A DNA stretch of 14,558 nucleotides from BOG-908 sp964657885 (GTDB lineage Bacteria; Pseudomonadota; Alphaproteobacteria; Acetobacterales; Acetobacteraceae), in assembly GCA_964657885.1 (NCBI GenBank), contig CAZZWO010000062.1, positions 1 through 14,558 of the forward strand. Reading direction: 5' to 3'. Shown here piece by piece: positions 6,601-13,006 of the stretch. Positions within the stretch are counted from its first letter, which is position 1; every line of letters begins with the position of its first letter. The notes below the pieces were generated by a model that worked only from the letters and a program-made list of their open reading frames with translations, was not told the origin of the DNA and did no database searches. The position numbers and the translations under genes are program-made.

Positions 6601-7980
6601 CTAACGTGTTCGATCTGCCGCCTCCAGGTCGGTTCGCAGCCGTTCGGGTTCGTCGCGCGCCCGCAACATGGCCATCGCGGCCTCCGGTCCGGCAACGATC
6701 TCCATCAGCCGGGCGCGATCCATCGGCAGCAGGTCGGTGGCCGCGGTCACCTGACAAGCGGCGGATTTCATCAGGGCATCGAGTGCGCTGCCATCGCCCA
6801 ACCGCCGCGCTTCCTGTTCGAAGCGGCGGATCATCCGGGCGCTGGCCTCTATCTCGTCCAGCGCGACCCCGCGGCCGGCGGCATCGTCGGGCAGCATCTG
6901 CAACGGCGACGCAACACCGGCCTGCAGCGAGTTTTCGAGGCGCCGGACGCATCCCTGCAGCAACTGTGCCTTCACGGCGACCGCTCGCCGGCGGTGGTTG
7001 GCATCGCCTGACTGGCCGATCAGCGCGTCGGTCAGTGCCGCCTGGCGGGCCACCTCGTGCGGCGCCGCATCCGAGATGTCGCCAGGCTGCCCTGCGGCTT
7101 CGGCTTCGATGCAGGAAAGGGCAGCCTCGCCGGCGAGTGCCGCCTGCTCGCGATAGGCGGTCCCCGGCGGTATGATGGCGAGTAGCCTCGACACCATCTG
7201 GGGCATCCGGATCGTCAGGAGGCCGAGCATCATGCCCCAGGCACGCGGGCCGGTTGCTTCGGCACGGGCCAGCATGTCCAGGACGGCATCCGCTGACAGG
7301 CAAACGCCGGCGTGTTCGTGATCGTGCAGGGCGCGCGCGTTCCCCAGAACGGTGGCGAGCGCCAGTGCGAACGGCAGCAACTCGGTAAGTTTCAGCCCGT
7401 CGGAAGTCCACTTGGCGCGGCAAGCGTCGATGGCGGTTTTCAGTGCCGCGTTCGACGGGTCGTCCTTCGGACGGTCCGGGCAAGCGGGCGCACCCAGTTT
7501 GTGCAGCACGCCTGCCGCCAGCGGCCACAGCAGCCTGCCGGCCTGGCGTATCACGCCGGCATCTCCGGTATCCGCGCGGGCGATCAGGCCGTCGATGCAG
7601 GCGAGCGAAGCGGCTTCGGCAGGACCCGACGCGGCGATCACATGTCGTACGGCCCCGGCGATTGTGGCCAGCGCAGCCCTGGACAGCGAAGGCGTGCCCG
7701 GCCGCCAGGCTTTCGGCGGCACGATCAGGGGGTCCAGCGGCATGAAGAGCAGGCGGGCGAACCGCAACGGACGCACCGGGTGGATGTCGCGGAGGCGGGA
7801 CCGCACGGGGTCGAGAACCGCATCGGTGCCGCCGCGACACTCCAGCGCGTCGACCATGCGCAACACCTTCAGCACCTGCGCATCGCCAGCCGCTGCAACG
7901 CCCCGGCGGACCTCACGCAGGGCCTGGGCGGAGACACAGGCGGCCGGCGGATGAGCGGGTGACTGCGGCCAGGGATTCAC
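6601..7980 (-). CDS. Unrecognised helical protein, 459 aa
   Basis: I do not recognise a family. The protein is rich in Ala, Leu and Arg and appears almost wholly alpha-helical, with no signal peptide and no clear membrane span. One striking non-helical stretch lies near residues 68-100, with HPVRPLRFARLLFMPLDPLI followed by VPPKAWRPGTPSLSR. Its density of Pro, Arg and aromatic residues suggests a conserved interface. A His-rich ALHDHEHAG lies near residue 220. The C-terminal ~130 residues look like long amphipathic helices (possible coiled coil) ending in ERLRTDLEAADRTR. The start is GTG 7978-7980, with AAGGG about 11 bases before it. The gene begins 24 bases after the stop of the preceding unknown gene, so translation within one transcript is likely. 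Third-position GC is high on this strand, which supports a real gene. Confidence 0.7.
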   Translation of the reverse strand: MNPWPQSPAHPPAACVSAQALREVRRGVAAAGDAQVLKVLRMVDALECRGGTDAVLDPVRSRLRDIHPVRPLRFARLLFMPLDPLIVPPKAWRPGTPSLSRAALATIAGAVRHVIAASGPAEAASLACIDGLIARADTGDAGVIRQAGRLLWPLAAGVLHKLGAPACPDRPKDDPSNAALKTAIDACRAKWTSDGLKLTELLPFALALATVLGNARALHDHEHAGVCLSADAVLDMLARAEATGPRAWGMMLGLLTIRMPQMVSRLLAIIPPGTAYREQAALAGEAALSCIEAEAAGQPGDISDAAPHEVARQAALTDALIGQSGDANHRRRAVAVKAQLLQGCVRRLENSLQAGVASPLQMLPDDAAGRGVALDEIEASARMIRRFEQEARRLGDGSALDALMKSAACQVTAATDLLPMDRARLMEIVAGPEAAMAMLRARDEPERLRTDLEAADRTR

Positions 7981-8004
7981 GCCGCCAGCGCCCTTATCCG
8001 CTCG

Positions 8005-9177
8005 TTACGCGCAACCGAAGACAGCACGCGGCTTGCCGCCGACACGGGAGGCGCCTGGTCGATCCCGGCCCGATCGGGATGCCGGCGCACGCGCGTGACG
8101 CCGGCGCAAGGTTGCCAGCAACTCAGGCGAGCCGATCCAGCTATCGGCCTCCATCGGCATGGATGGTGTCAGCGAGCAGGCTTCGGCCACGGCATCGGCG
8201 CGCTGTTCGTCCGTTTCGGCGACCCGCCAGAGCAGGCAGAGCCCTTCCCAGCCATCGAGCAGCCAATCCGGCCGGAACAGCTTGGCCAGCACGATTTCCG
8301 GCCCGGTCGCCCAGGCTGTCAGCAAGGCGGCCGGGTCATCCAGAAGCGCATTGGTCTCGCCGAGCACCTGGCGCCCGATGGCGGAGATGGCGCCGGCGGC
8401 CTCGGCCAACTGCTCCGCCGCATTGTTCGGGCCGGTCTGGTCGAGCCAGCAAGCGAGCGACTTCCTGGTGTCGTCGATGGTGTCCAGGAGCGCTGAACAT
8501 CGGCCAGCGCCGGTCGCGCCGGAGCCCAGTCCCGCGCTGGCCAGCAGGTCGGACAGGCGTTCGATGTCGGCCTTCACCGCCCCCGCATCGTGTCCGGTGC
8601 GGCTGGCCAGCTTCAACACCGCCTGCGCGGTCCGCAGCACAGGGTCGGCCGTGGGGCCGCCAGCCTCCCGCACCAGGGACTGGAGCAGCATCATCTCGAA
8701 CCGCTCCTTGGCCCGGCGATCCTGCAGGGCGGCCGACGCTGCGGCCAGGGCTGCCCCGCGGCCCGCGCTGCCGTCGGCGGCGACCGACCGGGCCGCCAAT
8801 CGCACCGCCTGCGGGGACATTGGACGGATGCCGGCGATGCGCTCTGCCAGCCGCAAATCATGCATCGTTGCGGCGCAGAACTCGCCCAACGACCCGAGGG
8901 CGAAGATACGCACGCCCCGCATGCCCCCGGGTTGCGGCACCACCAGGTCGCACCGGCGCTCCGTCAGGCGGGCGCGTGCACCGGCCAGCATCGGGCTGGT
9001 GAACGGTATCGCGACCCCGCGTTGCGCGAAGGTCGGCGGCTGCCATTCGTTGACGTCGAGCGGTGTCACCCCGTTTGCTCCTGCAGCATCCGCACCAATT
9101 CTGCGGGAATGCGCCGTGGCCATCATGCGCGGGATTGGTAAAGGGAGCGTTTCCGCCGGCCGGGGTTTCACCGCCAT
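8005..9177 (-). CDS. Unrecognised helical protein, about 390 aa, first gene of the minus-strand cluster
   Basis: No family is recognised. After a Pro-rich leader, residues ~40-100 look like a compact mixed domain (VNEWQPPTFAQRGVAIPFTS, then CDLVVPQPGGMRGVRIFALG, then SLGEFCAATMHDL). The rest, to about residue 360, is Ala/Leu/Arg-rich helix, with a Trp-rich LFRPDWLLDGWEGLCLLWRV near residue 310. There is no signal peptide. The C-terminal 35 residues are basic and low-complexity. The start is uncertain: ATG 9175-9177 gives the longest product, but no good ribosome site precedes it, and the ATG-ATG pair at 9121-9126 is an equally good candidate. It is divergent from the exonuclease gene, so its promoter would lie in roughly 9127-9215. 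It reads into the 459-aa gene 24 bases downstream and probably shares its function. Confidence 0.68.
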   Translation of the reverse strand: MAVKPRPAETLPLPIPRMMATAHSRRIGADAAGANGVTPLDVNEWQPPTFAQRGVAIPFTSPMLAGARARLTERRCDLVVPQPGGMRGVRIFALGSLGEFCAATMHDLRLAERIAGIRPMSPQAVRLAARSVAADGSAGRGAALAAASAALQDRRAKERFEMMLLQSLVREAGGPTADPVLRTAQAVLKLASRTGHDAGAVKADIERLSDLLASAGLGSGATGAGRCSALLDTIDDTRKSLACWLDQTGPNNAAEQLAEAAGAISAIGRQVLGETNALLDDPAALLTAWATGPEIVLAKLFRPDWLLDGWEGLCLLWRVAETDEQRADAVAEACSLTPSMPMEADSWIGSPELLATLRRRHARAPASRSGRDRPGASRVGGKPRAVFGCA

Positions 9178-9215
9178 GCTTGCGCCGGCCTGCGCGGTGG
9201 GGCAGGCCCCGGCTC

Positions 9216-10010
9216 ATGCGCATCGTCACCTGGAACATAAACTCGCTCAGGCTTCGCCTGTCGCTGCTGGAACGGCTGACCGAAGCGCTGGACCCGGACG
9301 TCATCTGCCTTCAGGAGACGAAGGTCCCGGACGAGCTGTTCCCCGGCGATGCCCCCGCGCGACTCGGCTATCCCCATTACGCGCATCGCGGGATGAAGGG
9401 TTACAACGGGGTGGCCATCCTGTCGCGCCGGGCGCTCACGGGCATCGATGCGCCGGAATGGTGCAGCCGGGGCGATTGCCGGCATCTGGCGGTGAGCGTC
9501 GACTCGCCTGGCGGGCCGGTCGAGCTGCACGATTTCTACGTCCCGGCCGGCGGCGACGTCCCCGACCGCGATCTGAACCCGAAATTCGCCCACAAGCTGG
9601 ATTTCGTGTCCGAGGCGACTGCCTGGTTCGCGGCCTCCGGCGTGCGCGCCAGGACCGTGCTGGTGGGGGACCTGAACATCGCGCCGCTGGAGCACGACGT
9701 CTGGAGCCACAAGCAGCTTCTGGGGGTGGTCAGCCACACGCCCGTCGAAGTCGCCCATCTCAACGCGTGGCTGCAGGCGGGCTTTCGCGACGCCATCAGG
9801 CATTTCGTGCCGGCGGACGAGAAGCTGTACACCTGGTGGTCGTATCGCAACCAGGACTGGCGGCGGTCGGACCGCGGGCGCCGGCTCGACCACATCTGGG
9901 TCAGCCCGGACCTGGTGGGCGCGCTACGGCGTCACGAGATCCTGAAGGATGCTCGCGACTGGCCGCAGACGTCGGACCACGTCCCCGTCATGCTCGAGAT
10001 TGCCGACTAG
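9216..10010 (+). CDS. xth: Exodeoxyribonuclease III
   Basis: A Mg-dependent base-excision-repair enzyme that cleaves DNA at abasic sites and removes 3' blocking groups and nucleotides from duplex DNA. The 264 residues match the standard ExoIII length. The EEP-fold active site is complete: Asn7 in TWNINSLR, Glu34 in CLQETK, Asp152 and Asn154 in GDLNIAP, the RRLDHIWVS segment, and Asp254-His255 in SDHVPV. The frame is open upstream to 9063, but ATG 9216 is chosen because the family begins MRIVTWNINS. The upstream sequence has no strong ribosome site, only a G-rich GGTGGGGCAGG. It is divergent from the unknown minus-strand cluster and convergent with the response regulator, 9 bases apart with no terminator visible between them. 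Confidence 0.95.
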   Translation: MRIVTWNINSLRLRLSLLERLTEALDPDVICLQETKVPDELFPGDAPARLGYPHYAHRGMKGYNGVAILSRRALTGIDAPEWCSRGDCRHLAVSVDSPGGPVELHDFYVPAGGDVPDRDLNPKFAHKLDFVSEATAWFAASGVRARTVLVGDLNIAPLEHDVWSHKQLLGVVSHTPVEVAHLNAWLQAGFRDAIRHFVPADEKLYTWWSYRNQDWRRSDRGRRLDHIWVSPDLVGALRRHEILKDARDWPQTSDHVPVMLEIAD

Positions 10011-10019
10011 ACGCGGAAC

Positions 10020-10727
10020 TCAGGCGGTGGCCGCAGGATCCAGGCGGTAGCCGCCGCCTTCGGTCACCAGCAGGCGGGCATTCGCCGGATCGGGCTCGAT
10101 CTTCTGCCGCAGGCGGTAGATGTGGGTTTCCAGCGTGTGGGTCGTGACTGCGGCGTTGTAGCCCCAAACCTCGTTCAGCAGGATCTGGCGCGCCACCGGC
10201 TTGGTGCCTGCCCGATAGAGGAATTTGAGGATAGCCGCCTCCTTCTCGGTGAGGCGGATGCGGCGGTTGCGCAACGGCTCCTGCAACAGCTTGGCCGAGG
10301 GCCGGAAAGTGTAGGGGCCGATGGTGAACACGGCATCTTCGGAGTTCTCGAAGATCCGCAGCTGGGCGCGCAGCCGGGCCAGCAGCTCGTTCAGTCTGAA
10401 CGGCTTGGCGATGTAGTCGTTGGCGCCCGATTCGAGGCCCCGGACGACATCCGCTTCCTCGTCCGAGCCGGTGAGCATGATGATGGGCATGCGAAGGCCC
10501 TGGCGCCGCAGGTCGGCGCACAGATCCCGCCCGTCCCCGTCCGGCAGCCCCACATCGAGAATAAGTGCGTCGAAACGCTGTTCGTGTTTGCGTATCTTGC
10601 CTTCGGCTTCGCTGACGCTGGCGGCTTCGTCGGCCGTGAACTCACCGTCCACCTGCAACTGGGCCGCCAGTTCCTCACGCAGGGACTGGTCGTCATCGAC
10701 GATGAGGATGGGGCGCTCGCCCGCCAT
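10020..10727 (-). CDS. OmpR/PhoB-family response regulator
   Basis: A two-component transcription regulator of 235 residues. The receiver domain (about 5-118) has the acidic pocket Asp11/Asp12/Asp13, phospho-acceptor Asp58 in LILDVGLPDGDG, Thr86 in IIMLTGSDEE and Lys108 in YIAKPFRL. The winged-helix DNA-binding domain (about 135-230) has RLTEKEAAILKFLYRA, the recognition region VTTHTLETHIYRLRQKIE and the final GGGYRL wing. The frame stays open far upstream on this strand, across all of ribA, but ATG 10725-10727 is clearly the start: GGAG lies 8 bases before it and the receiver domain begins immediately. No histidine kinase gene lies beside it, so the partner is elsewhere. It is divergent from ribA, with about 130-170 bases between them that should hold both promoters. 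Confidence 0.93.
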   Translation of the reverse strand: MAGERPILIVDDDQSLREELAAQLQVDGEFTADEAASVSEAEGKIRKHEQRFDALILDVGLPDGDGRDLCADLRRQGLRMPIIMLTGSDEEADVVRGLESGANDYIAKPFRLNELLARLRAQLRIFENSEDAVFTIGPYTFRPSAKLLQEPLRNRRIRLTEKEAAILKFLYRAGTKPVARQILLNEVWGYNAAVTTHTLETHIYRLRQKIEPDPANARLLVTEGGGYRLDPAATA

Positions 10728-10803
10728 CTGGTTTTCTCCAACTCGCGTTGCCGGGTTGGCTTCGCGCATTCCGTGTCGTGCTAACCTGCTTCGCGCCGGA
10801 TCG

Positions 10804-10830
10804 GTTGCAAAACTTTTTAGATTGTAAGTG
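10804..10830. promoter_or_regulatory. AT-rich segment in the regulator/ribA divergent spacer, possible promoter
   Basis: The segment stands out as A+T-rich in a GC-rich background. On the minus strand it holds TACAAT (10821-10826), a good -10 hexamer about 94 bases before the regulator start, though no good -35 lies 16-18 bases upstream. On the plus strand a TTGCAA at 10804 could be a -35 toward ribA with a poor -10. Either reading is weak. I see no FMN riboswitch upstream of ribA. Confidence 0.3.
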
Positions 10831-10895
10831 GTTGGGCGCGCAAAAGCCGGCAGTTTGTGGCGCCGGGCTTGTTTACGCTGCACAATGCCCGACCT

Positions 10896-12098
10896 ATGCC
10901 CAATGAGGCGCAGGAGCGAAGCGCAGTTGAAGCAGCCCCGGGCATGAACCACACATCGTTTCGAATAGGTGTCAACTCGGCACGCGCTGTCAACCGCGCC
11001 GTGGGCGAGTTGCGCCGCGGTGTGGCAGTTGTGGTCACCGGGGACGCCGGCGAACGGCTTCTGGCGTTGCCGGCCGAGACCGCCACCGAGAGCACGCTCG
11101 AGGAGTTCCTGGCGGAGACCGGGGGCGCCAGCGCTGTCCTGGTCCTGGCGCCGTCGCGTGCGGCCGATCTCGGACTGACGCCGTCCGCGAGCGCATCGGT
11201 GTTCCAGATGCCACTTCCCGGCACCCGGCTGGACGTGGCCGGGCTGCGGCGGCTCGCCGACCCGACGCTGTCCCCCGGCAGCCATGCCGGCTCGTCCAGC
11301 GGTGGCGGTGCGGCGGCGTTGTCCAACGACGTGGCGGAAGCCGGCCTGATGCTGGCAAAGCTCGGCCGCCTGTTGCCCGCCGTGCTGATGGCGCCGCAAA
11401 CGCTCACCGGTGCGACCGCCGCGAGTGGCCTGCTCGAAGCGGCGGCTGCGGACATCCTGGCCTACCCCGGTGACACGTCCGAGGGGCTGGTGCGCGCGGC
11501 CGAGGCGCGGGTCCCGCTGGAGGAGGCGGGCGACGCACGGGTTGTGGCATTTCGGCCACCGGACGGCGGCATCGAGCATCTGGCCATCCTGATCGGCCAG
11601 CCCGAGCAGGCGTTCCGCGACGGGCACTCGCCGCTGGTGCGGGTGCATTCGGAGTGCTTCACCGGCGACCTGCTCGGCAGCAAGCGGTGCGATTGCGGGC
11701 CCCAGCTGCACCAGGCGATCCGCCGTATGGCGGCCGAAGGCGCCGGCGTGCTGCTGTACATGGCGCAGGAAGGGCGGGGTATCGGGCTGGTCAACAAGCT
11801 GCGCGCCTACACGCTGCAGGACGGCATCGGCGGCGCGCCGGGGCTCGACACGCTCGATGCCAACCGGGCGCTGGGCTATGGCGCCGATGAACGCAGCTTT
11901 GCCGCGGCTGCCACCATGCTGCGCCGCCTGGGCATCACCCGCGTGCGCCTGCTGACCAACAATCCCGGCAAGCTCGCTGGCCTGTCGGCGCACGGCATCG
12001 ACGTCACCAGCCGGGTCAGCCACATCATCGCGGCGAACGGCGTGGACGACGCGTATCTCGAGACCAAGGCGCGCCGCTTCGGCCACCTGCTGGGTTAG
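10896..12098 (+). CDS. ribA: GTP cyclohydrolase II with a degenerate DHBP-synthase-like N-terminal domain
   Basis: Catalyses the first step of riboflavin synthesis, GTP to 2,5-diamino-6-ribosylamino-pyrimidinone phosphate. Counting from ATG 10896 (400 aa), the C-terminal ~200 residues are a complete RibA domain: zinc ligands Cys254, Cys265 and Cys267 in HSECFTGD...RCDCG, the QEGRGIGLVNKLRAY catalytic loop, DTLDANRALGYGADER, and TNNPGK. The N-terminal ~185 residues follow the layout of RibB (AVGELRRGVAVVV, then PAETAT, then EAGLMLAKLGRLLPAVLMA). The RibB active-site motif DRENEGD is replaced by GDAGERL, so DHBP synthase activity is not expected. The start is uncertain: GTG 10857, ATG 10896 and ATG 10944 are all in frame and none has a strong ribosome site. 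The L,D-transpeptidase gene follows after 11 bases. Confidence 0.92.
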   Translation: MPNEAQERSAVEAAPGMNHTSFRIGVNSARAVNRAVGELRRGVAVVVTGDAGERLLALPAETATESTLEEFLAETGGASAVLVLAPSRAADLGLTPSASASVFQMPLPGTRLDVAGLRRLADPTLSPGSHAGSSSGGGAAALSNDVAEAGLMLAKLGRLLPAVLMAPQTLTGATAASGLLEAAAADILAYPGDTSEGLVRAAEARVPLEEAGDARVVAFRPPDGGIEHLAILIGQPEQAFRDGHSPLVRVHSECFTGDLLGSKRCDCGPQLHQAIRRMAAEGAGVLLYMAQEGRGIGLVNKLRAYTLQDGIGGAPGLDTLDANRALGYGADERSFAAAATMLRRLGITRVRLLTNNPGKLAGLSAHGIDVTSRVSHIIAANGVDDAYLETKARRFGHLLG

Positions 12099-12109
12099 CG
12101 GCAACGGCC

Positions 12110-12619
12110 TTGGCTGATCCGGATCGCAGCATCGCAACCGTGTCAGGCGACGGCCTGCTGCGGTTCGGCCGCCATGTCGTTCGCGCGTCGCTCGGCCGGG
12201 CGGGCATCACGTCCGGCAAGCAGGAAGGCGACGGTGCGACGCCCTCGGGCAGGCTGCTGTTGCGCCGCGTGTTCTACCGCGCCGACCGGGTCGCCAGGCC
12301 GCGCACGGTGCTGCCGGTCGAGCCGATCGCCCCGGCCGATGGCTGGTGCGACGATCCGGCGCATCGTGACTATAACACGCCCGTGCGCCTGCCGCACGAA
12401 GGCCGCCACGAAGAACTCTGGCGGCGGGACGGCCTCTACGACGTGGTCGGGGTGCTCGGCTGGAACGACCGGCCCGTGGAACGGAACCGCGGGTCGGCCA
12501 TATTCCTGCATGTCGCGCCGCCCGGCTACGCACCCACCGAAGGGTGCATCGCCGTGGCCAGGGCCGATCTGCTGGCGCTGCTGGCGGATGGCCTCGAGGG
12601 TATCGAGGTCATCCGGTAG
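12110..12619 (+). CDS. YkuD-family L,D-transpeptidase, small form
   Basis: A predicted peptidoglycan cross-linking or modifying enzyme with a catalytic cysteine. The 169 residues form a single YkuD-type domain: early GITSGKQEGDGATPSG, a Pro-rich PRTVLPVEPIAPADGW, DYNTPVRLP, and the active site His134 ... Thr143-Glu144-Gly145-Cys146 in HVAPPGYAPTEGC. The usual family motif is S/T-H-G-C, so Glu replaces the second His. No signal peptide or membrane anchor is visible. The best start is TTG 12110-12112, because no in-frame ATG precedes the domain. It lies 11 bases after ribA and is probably co-transcribed with it. The compact size, the TEGC motif and the Pro-rich segment resemble what I recall of the acetic-acid-bacterial LDTGo group that makes 1,3-cross-links, but that sub-assignment is an inference. 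Confidence 0.82.
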   Translation: MADPDRSIATVSGDGLLRFGRHVVRASLGRAGITSGKQEGDGATPSGRLLLRRVFYRADRVARPRTVLPVEPIAPADGWCDDPAHRDYNTPVRLPHEGRHEELWRRDGLYDVVGVLGWNDRPVERNRGSAIFLHVAPPGYAPTEGCIAVARADLLALLADGLEGIEVIR

Positions 12620-12625
12620 CCTCGG

Positions 12626-12952
12626 TCAGAGCGAACTGGCGACCCACTCCTTGAGCTGGCTCTTGGGCAGGGCGCCGACCTTGGTGGAAGCGGGCTTGCC
12701 GTCCTTGAACATGATCAGGGTCGGGATGCCGCGGACGCCAAAGGTGTTCGGGGTCTGCGGGTTCTCGTCGATGTTCACCTTCACCACGCGGACCCGACCG
12801 GCATACTCGGCGCCGATCTCCTCGAGCGCCGGGGCGATCATCTTGCACGGGCCGCACCATTCCGCCCAGAAATCGACCAGCACCGGGCCGCTGGCCTTCA
12901 GAACGTCGGTTTCGAAGGTGGCATCGGTGGCGGCCGAGGTGTTGGCACTCAT
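12626..12952 (-). CDS. trxA: Thioredoxin
   Basis: A cytoplasmic dithiol carrier that reduces ribonucleotide reductase, peroxiredoxins and other proteins. The 108 residues are the standard length. The redox site is Trp32-Cys33-Gly-Pro-Cys36 in FWAEWCGPCK. The buried Asp27 (VLVDF) and the cis-proline Pro77 in VRGIPTL are present. ATG 12950-12952 has AGGAG 8 bases upstream. The gene follows addA by 54 bases on the same strand, an arrangement common in alphaproteobacteria, and is probably transcribed with it. It converges on the L,D-transpeptidase gene with only 6 bases between the stop codons and no visible terminator. Confidence 0.97.
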   Translation of the reverse strand: MSANTSAATDATFETDVLKASGPVLVDFWAEWCGPCKMIAPALEEIGAEYAGRVRVVKVNIDENPQTPNTFGVRGIPTLIMFKDGKPASTKVGALPKSQLKEWVASSL

Positions 12953-13006
12953 GGCATTGGCTCCTGCAACTGCGTGAGGGCTGACATGGTCGGCGGCGCA
13001 CCCGGA

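Noticed and set aside
6425..7840. A 471-residue minus-strand frame overlapping the 459-aa unknown gene
   Set aside because: Its translation is dominated by Arg, Pro, Gly and Ala, as expected from a shifted frame of GC-rich DNA. The 459-aa frame has far more protein-like composition.
8159..10147. A 662-residue plus-strand frame covering the first unknown gene and xth
   Set aside because: It crosses xth in the wrong frame and is low-complexity; xth has a complete active site in its own frame.
10728..10895. FMN riboswitch upstream of ribA
   Set aside because: The spacer is short and I could not find the conserved RFN helices or loop sequences.
10728..12137. A 705-residue minus-strand open frame that runs across all of ribA into the response regulator
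   Set aside because: The part beyond 10727 is antisense to the well-supported ribA domains and has no protein-like features. The regulator has a proper start with a ribosome site at 10727. Long antisense frames are normal at this GC content.
12600..12640. Terminator between the L,D-transpeptidase and trxA stops
   Set aside because: Only short self-complementary bits such as CTCGAG are present, with no stable stem and no T-run.
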